Positions 48,101 to 55,237 of a DNA stretch of 64,000 nucleotides are shown here, one piece after another; position 1 is the first letter of the stretch, and the number at the start of each line of letters is the position of its first letter. Below the pieces are notes generated by a model, which saw nothing but the letters and a program-made list of their open reading frames with translations, was not told where the DNA came from and did no database searches. This DNA is from Nocardioides exalbidus. GTDB lineage: Bacteria; Actinomycetota; Actinomycetes; Propionibacteriales; Nocardioidaceae. The translations under genes and the position numbers were made by a program. The DNA lies in assembly GCF_900105585.1 (NCBI RefSeq), contig NZ_FNRT01000002.1, forward strand, positions 3,224,001 to 3,288,000. Reading direction: 5' to 3'.

Positions 48101-48262
48101 CCCGATCCGCCGACGGTGCCGGTGGTCGACACCGCCCTCGCCTGGCCCGCCGTGCTCCTCGTCGCAGCGACCTGCGCGGTCGTGCTGCCCGTCGCGGTGG
48201 TCGTCTCCGGCCTGGCGGTGGCGCGCCGCGCACACCTCGAGCGGGCAGGGGAGGCGACATGA
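45194..48262 (+). CDS. FtsX/MacB-type ABC transporter permease
   Basis: A 1022-residue membrane protein with an N-terminal helix (RRGQAAALLAVSALVTACTA), a large extracytoplasmic domain (about 70-290), three helices at about 300-410, two to four in the middle (about 440-540), a second outer domain (about 560-880) and a final triplet near 890-1010: the duplicated FtsX layout. ATG 45194 has GGAGGG seven bases upstream; GTG 45188 is too close to it. It overlaps the first ATPase gene by ATGA. MacB-type systems move lipids, peptides or drugs from the outer membrane leaflet; the erm gene next door makes a drug-linked role thinkable but unproven. Confidence 0.84.
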   Translation: MRGRRSPRAPGWSPLRHAWRSAVGHRRGQAAALLAVSALVTACTAFAPVYDRAMQQALVDTLVAQQGPGDRVVVLESASAVNAIGTTEARDPHELEAMVPAGVAARLGPAVLERRALVSPTTGEVPPNGLLVWRDGACDHLRLLSGRCPEASGEILVSEADVDHFGLTVGSSLAVAPAEEGPDLPLEVVGTYAVAGGDWWQGLRLVGTSMPAAGGTDPSAAHDAWVTAEETFTDAAVLPAESSRAGALVPSGTDVDDLFALDSSLDAWAEDVRGQGDDLRVLSSVDDAAEDVRDQAALGARTVPLLLAPLAVLAVFVLWLVLVAATQQRRGEVAVARLRGRGPAGAVGLLLVELLPVLLAGVVPGVAIALAGGVVVRTLLPGPAALELAPGLVTAVLVAVLALVLTTLAAAVRVAREPLDALVRSGRSGGGSWRLGATDAVLLAAAGTGALAFVAGSLTGAAALAGPALLALVVGLLLSHVVAPVGTRVGRWFLRRGRLVTGLTLLDLGRRRETRVLVAVLTVASALAVFSLDALVVGERNRANASEHDAGAPVVLAIEGHDLDRVRTALAAADPTAERATPVVLADGTLAVDPEPFHRIAYFPRGAPTAEEWRAIEPPGHPAVELTGSRVSLVVEAADDFAVQDVLAVPSELRLALVVTATTGVRHTVPLGPVPAAGTRATLTGRMPMCGAGCRLAAIQMSAAQGSITTGGLRFGGLRVDGAPVDLGTSAEDWNASEDEHTVLRPVAGDPADALTLLVSVRGFYPVDLTPAWIPPTLHAIVPSGRGADDLVVTGVDGSDRAADVVGRTTLLPAMPARSALVDLDAATRGRDITFDALLQVWLDDDPALVADVEDSLRASGVSVTDVRRHSAISRSYSHTVPTWSLALGAVVGPVVVLVAVLVLLVLAVIGWRSRSRDLAILRLNGAGRRTTARLAAWAHLPAVIAAVLAGAGAGVAGARLAMSDVAFFPDPPTVPVVDTALAWPAVLLVAATCAVVLPVAVVVSGLAVARRAHLERAGEAT

Positions 48263-49089
48263 CGGGCGGCCTGTCGATCCGCACGCGCGGACTGGTGCAC
48301 ATCTACCACGTGGAGGAGCACGACGTGGCGGCGTTGTCGGGCGTCGACCTCGACGTCGCGGCGGGGGAGGTGGTCGGGCTGCTCGGGCCCTCCGGCTCGG
48401 GCAAGTCGACCCTGATGAGCCTGCTCGCCGGGATCCTGCGGCCCAGTGCCGGCAAGGTCTTCGTGGGGGAGACCGAGGTGTCGGCGGTGGGCTCGAAGGT
48501 CCTCGACGAGCTGCGCGCCGGCGACGTCGGCCTGATGCTCCAGGGGGCGGCGCGCAACCTGCTGCCCCACGTCTCCGCGATCGACAACGTGCGGTTCGCC
48601 CAGCAGCCGGCCCGCCGCGCGCGCCGGGAGGTCCCCGATCCTGACGAGGTGCTCGCCGAGGTCGGCCTGGCAGCGCTCACCGAGCGCCCCCTGGGCGCGC
48701 TGACCCCGGCCGAGCTGCAGCTCGCGGCGGTCGCGGCCGCGGTGTCCACCCGCCCCGGGCTGCTCCTGTGCGACGAACCGACCAGCCAGCTCGACCACGC
48801 CGCCCGCGACCGGGTGCTCGAGGTGCTCACCGAGGTGAACCGCACGCACGGCACCACCGTCGTCCTGGTCACCCACGATCCCGAGGTCGCCCGCGTGCTG
48901 CCGCGCACGGTCACCATCCGCGACGGCCGCATCGGTGGTGAGGGTCGCAGCGGGGAGGAGTACGCCGTCGTCACCGCGGACGGCTTCCTGCCGCTGCCCG
49001 GGCACGCGCTGGACCGGCTCCCGCCCGGCACGCTCGTGCGGCTGCACGAGGTCGACGACCACTTCGAGCTGAGGGCGGAGGAGCCGTGA
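48259..49089 (+). CDS. ABC ATPase with atypical signature motif
   Basis: A 276-residue nucleotide-binding subunit. Walker A GPSGSGKST (43-51) and Walker B LLLCDEPTSQLD (168-179) are normal, and VLVTHDPEVARVL has the switch His. The signature, however, reads LGALTPAELQLAAVAAA (145-161) where LSGGQ would be expected. It has a C-terminal extension of about 55 residues. Paired with the next, canonical ATPase gene (overlap ATGA), it would give an asymmetric heterodimer with one normal and one degenerate ATP site, provided both bind the same permease. Confidence 0.85.
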   Translation: MTGGLSIRTRGLVHIYHVEEHDVAALSGVDLDVAAGEVVGLLGPSGSGKSTLMSLLAGILRPSAGKVFVGETEVSAVGSKVLDELRAGDVGLMLQGAARNLLPHVSAIDNVRFAQQPARRARREVPDPDEVLAEVGLAALTERPLGALTPAELQLAAVAAAVSTRPGLLLCDEPTSQLDHAARDRVLEVLTEVNRTHGTTVVLVTHDPEVARVLPRTVTIRDGRIGGEGRSGEEYAVVTADGFLPLPGHALDRLPPGTLVRLHEVDDHFELRAEEP

Positions 49090-49757
49090 GCGACCTGCAG
49101 GCGACCGGGCTGTCGGTGGCGTGGGGCGGCGTGGTCGCCGTACGCCCCCTCGACCTCGCCGTGCCGTCGGGTGCGGTCGTGGCGGTGACCGGCCCCTCGG
49201 GAGCCGGCAAGTCGTCGCTGCTGTGGGCCCTCGCCCGGGCGCTCCGGCCCGCCGCGGCCTCCGTGACGGGGACCGTCCGGGTGGGCGGGTCGGTGGTGGA
49301 CGACCACGACGAGGCCGCACGGCGAGGAGTCGTGCTCGTGCCGCAGCGCAACGCCCTCTCGGCCACCCTCACGGCCCACGAGAGCGTGCTCGTGCCGCTC
49401 CTCGCCCACCGCGTGCCCGCGACCGAGGCGTGGCAGCGCACGGACGAGGCCCTCGGACGGGTCGGGCTGACGGGCTCGGAGCAGCACCTCGTCGACCAGC
49501 TCTCCGGCGGCCAGCAGCAGCGGGTGGCCCTGGCGCGGGCGCTCGCGCTCCGCCCGGAGGTCCTCCTCGCCGACGAGTCGACCAGCGAGCTCGACGCCGG
49601 CAACCGCGAGCTGGTCCTCGCCGCGCTGCACGAGGAGGCCGCCCGCGGCGCCGCGGTCGTGCTGGCGACGCATGACCCGGACGCCGCAGCCGGCGCCGGG
49701 GCCGTGCTGGCGCTCGACGAGGGAGCCGCTGCGTGGGAGCGGGGCCCTGTCGCCTAG
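49086..49757 (+). CDS. ABC ATPase, canonical signature
   Basis: A 223-residue nucleotide-binding subunit with Walker A TGPSGAGKSSLL, Q-loop VLVPQRNALSA, LSGGQQQRVALARAL, Walker B VLLADESTSELD and the switch His in LATHDPD. It overlaps the atypical ATPase gene by four bases and its TAG stop forms part of the TAGGGT -10 sequence of the following metal-uptake operon. The length is the minimum for this class (LolD/MacB). Confidence 0.87.
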   Translation: MSDLQATGLSVAWGGVVAVRPLDLAVPSGAVVAVTGPSGAGKSSLLWALARALRPAAASVTGTVRVGGSVVDDHDEAARRGVVLVPQRNALSATLTAHESVLVPLLAHRVPATEAWQRTDEALGRVGLTGSEQHLVDQLSGGQQQRVALARALALRPEVLLADESTSELDAGNRELVLAALHEEAARGAAVVLATHDPDAAAGAGAVLALDEGAAAWERGPVA

Positions 49758-49783
49758 GGTTCCTTCTTGCAAGTTGTTTGCAA
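49755..49783 (+). promoter_or_regulatory. promoter with exact Nur-box pattern
   Basis: TAGGGT at 49755-49760 is a probable -10. TTGCAA-GTTGT-TTGCAA at 49767-49783 matches the nickel-uptake regulator (Nur) site of Streptomyces, tTGCaa-N5-ttGCAA, at every listed base, and sits over the predicted start of transcription. A/T-rich sequence of this kind stands out here. Repression by nickel-bound Nur is the expected effect. Confidence 0.68.
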
Positions 49784-49805
49784 CAAGCGAGAGCGAGGAG
49801 CCCGG

Positions 49806-50912
49806 GTGGCCACCGACACCGTCCAGGTGCCGAGACCGACGTCCGAGTCCCCGGGTGACCCGCTCGGGCTGGCCGCCACCCGGCGTCGTACGACGACCTG
49901 GCTGGTCGGGCTCGTCCTCGGGCTCGTCGTCACGATGGTCGCCGGGGTCGGCACCGGGGCCTTCTCCGTCCCGGCCGGGACCGTCGCCCAGGTCGTCGCC
50001 CACCACCTGCTCGGGTGGCCGGGGGAGCGCACGTGGAGCGCACCCGTGGACGCCATCGTGTGGCAGGTCCGCCTCCCGCGGGTGCTGCTCGGCGCGCTCG
50101 TCGGCGCGGGCCTGGCGATCTGCGGCGTCGCGCTCCAGGCGATGGTCCGCAACGTGCTCGCCGACCCCTACCTGCTCGGCGTGAACTCTGGCGCCTCGAG
50201 CGGTGCCGCGGCCGCGATCCTCTTCGGTGTCGGCGCCGGCTTCGTCGACCACGCGCTCCAGGTCACCGCCTTCCTCGGGGCGCTGGCCGCCTCGCTGCTC
50301 GTCTTCCTCGTCGCGCGCACCGCGGGCAGGGTCACCTCGGTGCGGCTGCTGCTGGCGGGGGTCGCCGTGGGCTACGCGCTCTACGCGCTCACCAGCTTCC
50401 TGATCTTCGCCTCGGGCTCTGCGGAGGGCGCCCGGTCGGTGATGTTCTGGCTGCTCGGCTCGCTGGCCCTCGCGCAGTGGGACCTGCCGTTCGCGGTCGT
50501 CGCCGTCGTGGTGCTCCTCTCGATCGCGCTCCTCACCGTCTGGGGCCGGCGCCTCGACGCGCTGGCCGTCGGCGACGAGACCGCCCACACCCTCGGCGTA
50601 CGGCCCGAGCGCTTCCGGCTGCAGCTGCTCGTCGTGGTCGCTCTGTGCGTCGGGGTGGTCGTCGCGGCCGCCGGGAGCATCGGGTTCGTGGGGCTCGTGG
50701 TGCCGCACCTGGCCCGCCGCGCCGTCGGCGGGGCCCACGTCCGCGTGGTCGTCGTGGCCGCGCTGATGGGCGCGATCCTGCTGATCTGGGCCGACATCCT
50801 CGCCCGCACCGTCTTCGCGCCGCAGGAGGTGCCGATCGGGATCATCACCTCCCTCGTCGGCGCGCCCTTCCTGCTCGTCCTCATCCGCCGCCTCCACGCC
50901 ACCAGCGCGTGA
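49806..50912 (+). CDS. FecCD-family ABC permease for metal or metal-chelate uptake
   Basis: A 368-residue inner-membrane permease with about 10 helices of the BtuC/FhuB/FecCD group, importing cobalamin, siderophores or hemin. Landmarks: VRLPRVLLGALVGAGLAICGVALQ and NVLADPYLLGVNSGAS near residues 80-145, and GSIGFVGLVVPHLARRAVGG near 295-314. GTG 49806 has GAGGAG five bases upstream. It starts an operon with a lipoprotein, an ATPase and a methyltransferase and is preceded by a Nur-type site. A homodimer of this single permease is expected. Confidence 0.87.
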   Translation: MATDTVQVPRPTSESPGDPLGLAATRRRTTTWLVGLVLGLVVTMVAGVGTGAFSVPAGTVAQVVAHHLLGWPGERTWSAPVDAIVWQVRLPRVLLGALVGAGLAICGVALQAMVRNVLADPYLLGVNSGASSGAAAAILFGVGAGFVDHALQVTAFLGALAASLLVFLVARTAGRVTSVRLLLAGVAVGYALYALTSFLIFASGSAEGARSVMFWLLGSLALAQWDLPFAVVAVVVLLSIALLTVWGRRLDALAVGDETAHTLGVRPERFRLQLLVVVALCVGVVVAAAGSIGFVGLVVPHLARRAVGGAHVRVVVVAALMGAILLIWADILARTVFAPQEVPIGIITSLVGAPFLLVLIRRLHATSA

Positions 50913-50950
50913 CACCGGCCCGACCCGCCAGACTCGCCCGAGGAGAACCA

Positions 50951-51946
50951 GTGCCGCTCGCCCCGACCCGCATCACCGCCACCCTGCTGCTCGCCGGCGC
51001 CCTCGCCGCGTGCGGCGGCGAGGCCGACGAGGGGTCCCGGCCGACCTCGTCCAGCACCGGGTCGTACCCCGTCACCGTCGAGAACTGCGGGGCCGACGTC
51101 ACCTTCGAGGCCGACCCCGCGCGCGTCGTGCTGCTGAAGAGCTCGGCCGTGCCGTTCCTCCACGAGCTCGGCGTGATGGACCGCGTCACCGCGCGCGCCG
51201 GGCAGTACCCCGCCGACTACTACGACGACGAGACACTCGCCGAGCTCGACGGCATCCCGCTCCTGACCGACGAGCTCGACAGCAGCGGTCACCTCCAGAT
51301 CTCGCAGGAGGTGGTGATCTCGCAGGAGCCCGACCTCGTCCTCGGCCAGGTCGACAACCTCTCCCGCGACACCCTCGACGCCGTCGGCATCCCCCTGCTC
51401 GAGGAGCCCGCCCTCTGCGGCACCGGCGGCCGGCCGGGCTTCGACGACGTCTACGACCAGCTCGAGACGTACGGAACGGTGTTCGGCCGCGAGGAGCAGG
51501 CCGAGGAGGCGATCACCGACCTCCGCTCCGAGCTGGCGGAGATCGAGGCCGAGGTGGGGTCGGAGGGCTCCGGCCGCACCGCCGCCGTGCTCTACCCGAC
51601 CGTCGGCGGCGGGACGACCTACGCCTACGGCACCGGCAGCATGGCGCACCCGCAGCTCGAGGCCGCCGGCTTCGAGAACGTCTTCGGCGACGTCGACGAG
51701 CGGGTCTTCGAGGTCACGCTGGAGGAGCTGCTCGGCCGGGACCCCGACGTGCTGGTCCTGCTGCACAGCGAGGGCGACCCCGGTCCCGTCGAGCAGGCGA
51801 TCACCGACCTGCCAGGCGCCGACGAGCTCACGGCCGTGCGCAACGGAGACGTGATGACGCAGCTCTTCAACTTCACCGAGCCGCCGAGCCCCTTGGCGTT
51901 CGACGGCCTCGCGCGCATCGTCGAGCGGTTCGGACCCGGCTCGTGA
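50951..51946 (+). CDS. metal/chelate-binding lipoprotein (BtuF/FepB type)
   Basis: A 331-residue extracytoplasmic substrate-binding lipoprotein. The signal ends in LAGALAACGG, with lipidated Cys21. The two-lobed fold with the long bridging helix is indicated by PARVVLLKSSAVPFLHELGV, EPDLVLGQVDNLSRDTLDAV, a helix REEQAEEAITDLRSELAEIE and GFENVFGDVDERVFEVTLEE. Met, His and Glu candidates for metal binding exist (HLQISQEV, AHPQLEAAGF), but no clear site is recognised. AGGAG precedes GTG 50951. It overlaps the ATPase gene by GTGA. Confidence 0.86.
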   Translation: MPLAPTRITATLLLAGALAACGGEADEGSRPTSSSTGSYPVTVENCGADVTFEADPARVVLLKSSAVPFLHELGVMDRVTARAGQYPADYYDDETLAELDGIPLLTDELDSSGHLQISQEVVISQEPDLVLGQVDNLSRDTLDAVGIPLLEEPALCGTGGRPGFDDVYDQLETYGTVFGREEQAEEAITDLRSELAEIEAEVGSEGSGRTAAVLYPTVGGGTTYAYGTGSMAHPQLEAAGFENVFGDVDERVFEVTLEELLGRDPDVLVLLHSEGDPGPVEQAITDLPGADELTAVRNGDVMTQLFNFTEPPSPLAFDGLARIVERFGPGS

Positions 51947-52743
51947 TCGTCGCCGACGACCTCTCCTGGTCCTACGGCTCGTCGCGCGTGCTGGACGCCG
52001 TCTCGCTCGCCGCGCCGCACGGCCGCGTGCTCGGCCTGATCGGACCCAACGGGAGCGGCAAGACGACGCTCCTGCGCCTGCTGCACGGCGCCCTCGACAG
52101 CCCGACGGGGTCTGTCACCGTCGACGGCGAGACGCTCGCGTCGCTGCCACCGCGCGAGGCCGCGCGGAGGGTGGCGGTCGTCGTCCAGGAGGCGGGCGGC
52201 GAGTCGACGCTCACCGTCGCCGAGATGGTGCTGCTCGGCCGCGGGCCGCACCTGTCGACGTTCCAGCGCACCGGCGACGAGGACCGCCGCGTCGCCGCCG
52301 AGGCGCTCGCGCGGGTGGGTGCCTCGCACCTCGCGACCCGGTCCTTCGCCGGGCTGTCCGGTGGCGAGCGCCAGCGGGTGCTGATCGCCCGCGCGCTGAC
52401 CCAGCAGGCCTCCCACCTGCTCCTCGACGAGCCGACCAACCACCTCGACATCCGCTTCCAGCACGAGGTCCTCGGCCTCGTCGCCGGGCTCGCCCACGAC
52501 CTGCACCGCACCGTCGTGGTCGTGCTCCACGACCTCAACCTCGCCGCCCGCTACTGCGACGACCTGGTCCTCCTCGGCGACGGAGGCGTCGTCTCCGCCG
52601 GACCCGCCGACGACGTGCTGGTGCCCGAGCTGCTCGAACCGGTCTACGGCATCGGCGTGGAGCGCGTGCGCACCGGCGACCAGCTCCACCTGCTCTTCCA
52701 GCCCCTCCACCACCACCAGCAGCAGGAGACCGCACCCGCATGA
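51943..52743 (+). CDS. ABC ATPase of the FecCD transporter
   Basis: A 266-residue nucleotide-binding protein. Walker A GPNGSGKTTLL, signature LSGGERQRVLIARAL, Walker B LLLDEPTNHLD and the switch His in VVVLHDLNLAAR are all normal for BtuD/FepC. The C-terminus has LLFQPLHHHQQQETAPA, a His3Gln3 run not typical of the family, which may bind metal. It overlaps the SBP gene (GTGA) and the methyltransferase gene (ATGA). Confidence 0.89.
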   Translation: MIVADDLSWSYGSSRVLDAVSLAAPHGRVLGLIGPNGSGKTTLLRLLHGALDSPTGSVTVDGETLASLPPREAARRVAVVVQEAGGESTLTVAEMVLLGRGPHLSTFQRTGDEDRRVAAEALARVGASHLATRSFAGLSGGERQRVLIARALTQQASHLLLDEPTNHLDIRFQHEVLGLVAGLAHDLHRTVVVVLHDLNLAARYCDDLVLLGDGGVVSAGPADDVLVPELLEPVYGIGVERVRTGDQLHLLFQPLHHHQQQETAPA

Positions 52744-53450
52744 CCGAGCAGCAGCTCCAGGATTCGATCAACGACTACTGGACCCGTCGCGCACCCGACT
52801 ACGACGCCTACCAGCAGCGCCCCGAGCGCCGTGACCTCGACGTGGCGGTGTGGGCCGACATCTGGTCGGCGGCCCTGCCGGAGGCACCGGCCGACGTGCT
52901 CGACGTGGGCACCGGCAGCGGCCACGTCGCGCGGACGATCGCCGGGCTCGGCCACCGCGTCACCGGCATCGACCTGTCACCGGGGATGCTCGAGATCGCG
53001 GCCGAGCACGCAGCGTCCGATGCGTGCGCCGTCGCGGGCTCCGGCATGACCCCGCCGCGGTTCCTCACCGGCGACGCCGTCGCCCCGGACTTCGCGGAGC
53101 AGTCGTTCGACGCCGTCGTCGGCCGCTACGTGATGTGGACGCTGCGCGACCCGGAGGCCGCGGTCGCGAGCTGGGTACGCCTGCTGCGCCCGGGCGGTGT
53201 CGTCGCGATGGCCGACAGCCTGTGGTTCACCGACGGCCTCGGCGAGCTCTACGGCGAGCGGCCCGAGGGCCACCTCCCGCTCGCCGACGCCCGCTCGATC
53301 GACGAGGTCGCCGACGCCATGCGCCGCGGCGGGCTCGTCGACGTGAGCGTCACGCCGCTCGAGCAGGTCCGCGAGCTCGACCGCGAGCACGGCGTCGCAC
53401 CGGGTCACGACCTCGTGCTTCAGCACCTGCTCACCGGTCGGAGAGGTTGA
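52740..53450 (+). CDS. class I SAM-dependent methyltransferase
   Basis: A 236-residue methyltransferase. Motif I VLDVGTGSGHVARTIAGLG, GIDLSPGMLEIAAEHAASDA with the SAM-ribose Asp, GDAVAPDFAEQSFDAVVGRY and VRLLRPGGVVAMADS are all present. It starts within the last codon of the ATPase (ATGA), so it is made with the transporter. Its substrate may be the imported chelator, or the chelator made in the cell; no biosynthetic gene is next to it. Its stop lies inside the end of the convergent CDF gene (20-base overlap). Confidence 0.85.
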   Translation: MTEQQLQDSINDYWTRRAPDYDAYQQRPERRDLDVAVWADIWSAALPEAPADVLDVGTGSGHVARTIAGLGHRVTGIDLSPGMLEIAAEHAASDACAVAGSGMTPPRFLTGDAVAPDFAEQSFDAVVGRYVMWTLRDPEAAVASWVRLLRPGGVVAMADSLWFTDGLGELYGERPEGHLPLADARSIDEVADAMRRGGLVDVSVTPLEQVRELDREHGVAPGHDLVLQHLLTGRRG

Positions 53451-54150
53451 CGGGGGAGCAGCAGGACCCGTCGCCGCACCGGCACGTCGAGGCCTCGGCG
53501 GTCGGGTGTGCGTGCGACGAGCTGATCGGCCCGCAGCACCCCTCGCCCCGCCACGCCGCCAGTCCTTCCCTGACCGCGACGGCCGCGATGACGAGCCCGG
53601 CGATCGGATCGGCCCACGACCAGCCCAGCGTGGCGTTGAGCACCAGTCCGACCAGCAGCACGGCGGACAGGTAGGTGCACAGCAGGGTCTGCGTCGAGTC
53701 CGCCACGACGGCGTTCGACCCCAGGGCCCTTCCCGTGCGGCGCTGGGCCCACGACAGGAACGGCATGACCACCAGCGAGGCGATGGCCAGGCCGATGCCC
53801 ACGCGCGAGCTGTCGGGGTCGTGGTCGCCGAGCAATGCGCGCACGGACTCGAACGACACGTAGGCGGCCAGTGCGAAGAACGACAGGGCCATCAGCCGCA
53901 GGGCTTGCCGCTCCCGCGTCTCCGGGAGGTGGTGGCGGAACTGCCACAGGATGACCAGCCCACTGGACACCTCGACCACCGAGTCCAGCCCGAATCCGAC
54001 GAGGGCGACCGATCCGGCGGCGAGACCCGCGGTCACGGCGATGGCCGCCTCGACGACGTTGTAGGCCACTGATGCGCCGGCGAGGAGCTGTGCGCGACGC
54101 CCGAGACGCCGGCGGTCGGCGACGCTCAGGAGGGCGACGTCCGTGGTCAT
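53431..54150 (-). CDS. cation diffusion facilitator-like transporter with Cys-rich tail
   Basis: A 239-residue membrane protein with six predicted helices of the CDF fold. VALVGFGLDSVVEVSSGLVI is helix 2 and SNAVVADSTQTLLCTYLSAV is helix 5, with the metal-binding Asp pairs of CDF exporters. In place of the usual cytosolic CDF domain there is a short tail, EGCCGPISSSHAH, ending in TCRCGDGSCCSP, with seven Cys and two His. It is co-translated with a CmtR-like sensor (ATGA). Probable export of Cd2+, Pb2+ or Zn2+. Confidence 0.82.
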   Translation of the reverse strand: MTTDVALLSVADRRRLGRRAQLLAGASVAYNVVEAAIAVTAGLAAGSVALVGFGLDSVVEVSSGLVILWQFRHHLPETRERQALRLMALSFFALAAYVSFESVRALLGDHDPDSSRVGIGLAIASLVVMPFLSWAQRRTGRALGSNAVVADSTQTLLCTYLSAVLLVGLVLNATLGWSWADPIAGLVIAAVAVREGLAAWRGEGCCGPISSSHAHPTAEASTCRCGDGSCCSPVNLSDR

Positions 54151-54524
54151 CGCCGGCGCGCCTCGACGCCGTAGGTCCCGCACAGCGTCACCGCGTCGCC
54201 GGTGAGCGCGAGCATGCGCTCCGCGCACGCCAGGATGTCCATGGTCGCCTCCGGGTGGGTGAGGGAGTAGAGCGAGGCTCGCCCCTCCGGTCGCACCTGG
54301 GCGATGCCGCAGTCGACGAGGCATCCGAGGTGCTGCGAGACCGTCGACTGGGCAAGGCCCAGGTGTCGGACGAGGTCGACCACCCGGTGCTCTCCCAGCG
54401 CGAGGTGCTGGACGATGGCGAGCCGCGAGCGGTCGCTGAAGCCGTTGAACAGGCACGCGGCCGCCGTCAGCGCCGCAGTCTCGGCGATCGGTCGAGTATC
54501 GGCATCCACCTGTGTCATCGGCAT
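54147..54524 (-). CDS. ArsR/SmtB-family metal sensor, CmtR-like
   Basis: A 125-residue winged-helix repressor. The DNA-recognition helix GLAQSTVSQHLGCLVDCGIA contains Cys-x3-Cys, the placement used by CmtR of Mycobacterium tuberculosis for Cd(II)/Pb(II). A third ligand could be one of the C-terminal Cys (ILACAERM or VTLCGTYG). Starts at 54524 and 54518 are both possible and both lie within a perfect palindrome. It should repress itself and the CDF gene and release on metal binding. Confidence 0.83.
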   Translation of the reverse strand: MPMTQVDADTRPIAETAALTAAACLFNGFSDRSRLAIVQHLALGEHRVVDLVRHLGLAQSTVSQHLGCLVDCGIAQVRPEGRASLYSLTHPEATMDILACAERMLALTGDAVTLCGTYGVEARRR

Positions 54525-54533
54525 GTGCCGATG
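54516..54533 (-). promoter_or_regulatory. palindromic operator over the CmtR-like start
   Basis: CATCGGCA-TG-TGCCGATG, an 18-base perfect palindrome that includes the candidate ATG codons at 54518 and 54524. A related half, TATCGGCAT, lies at 54498-54506. The position suits autorepression of a leaderless or short-leader transcript. Confidence 0.55.
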
Positions 54534-54536
54534 TTG

Positions 54537-54815
54537 TCACCTCGAGAGCCGCTGCGTCCAGACCGGGTCGTAGTCGGGGTGCGCCCCGTAGCCGAAGAGC
54601 AGGAGCCGGAGCTCGCGCCGCGGCGGGAGCAGGCCGGATCGCAGGGTCACCAGGACCTCGTCGATGACCGCGACCTGGGCGGCGAGCCCGGGTCGCAGCA
54701 GGTCGCCCTCGCGCGACGACTCGCGCTCCCAGAGCAGCGCGAGGTCCTCGGTGAGCCGGTCGACCAGGAAGACGGCGAGCGAGGTCAGGTCCGTGTCGAG
54801 GTGCCGCACGATCAC
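54537..54815 (-). CDS. 92-residue DUF6221-like protein
   Basis: A small soluble protein, helical in its first 60 residues (LTSLAVFLVDRLTEDLALLW, DLLRPGLAAQVAVIDEVLVT) and ending LLLFGYGAHPDYDPVW, which is like the C-terminal motif of actinobacterial DUF6221. The GTG start is in GTGA with the [2Fe-2S] protein stop, so it is coupled to that gene and to the riboswitch upstream. Function unknown. Confidence 0.6.
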   Translation of the reverse strand: MIVRHLDTDLTSLAVFLVDRLTEDLALLWERESSREGDLLRPGLAAQVAVIDEVLVTLRSGLLPPRRELRLLLFGYGAHPDYDPVWTQRLSR

Positions 54816-55192
54816 ACCTTCGTCGCGGTGGACGACGGCCGGAACGGCGAGCGCCGCAGGCTCTCGGGCAGGTCGGCGACGCCCGGTCCGCCGGCGTGCA
54901 CCCAGTCGGCGATGGCCGACGCCTCGTGGCGTCCGTTGAGCAGGCCGAGCCAGACCGGCCGCGCGCCGTCGCGGCGGGCGCCCGGGGAGGGGCTGACCAC
55001 GACGACGTCGGAGCGCTCGCACGGCCCGAGGCAGTCCGTGACGCGGACGGTCGCGGCGTCGCCGAGGAGCGTGCGCAGGGTGTCGAGCCGGGCGGCGTGG
55101 TCGACCAGCGGTCGCTTCTTCGTCGTGCCGCAGCAGCAGCCGCGGCAGACGGTGACGGTGGGTCGGTCTGCTCGTGCGAGGGGTCGGTCCAT
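54812..55192 (-). CDS. thioredoxin-like [2Fe-2S] ferredoxin-domain protein
   Basis: A 126-residue protein. Four Cys fit a thioredoxin-like [2Fe-2S] cluster: TVTVCRGCCCGTTKK at about residues 12-26 and VTDCLGPCERSDVVVVSP at about 51-68. The remainder has VWLGLLNGRHEASAIADWVH. It is preceded by a cobalamin riboswitch, so its expression falls when B12 is plentiful. That suggests a part in corrin synthesis or cobalt handling, or in a B12-independent replacement route. The next gene overlaps by GTGA. Confidence 0.75.
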   Translation of the reverse strand: MDRPLARADRPTVTVCRGCCCGTTKKRPLVDHAARLDTLRTLLGDAATVRVTDCLGPCERSDVVVVSPSPGARRDGARPVWLGLLNGRHEASAIADWVHAGGPGVADLPESLRRSPFRPSSTATKV

Positions 55193-55237
55193 CGGTCCTG
55201 CGCTCCATCTCTCGTGGAATCGTCATGTGCGGAAATG

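Noticed and set aside
49767..49783. Interpreting the palindrome as a Zur or Fur box
   Set aside because: Zur and Fur sites in actinobacteria have TGAAAA-type or TTAGGTTAGGC-type cores; TTGCAA-N5-TTGCAA fits Nur as I know it and neither of the others.
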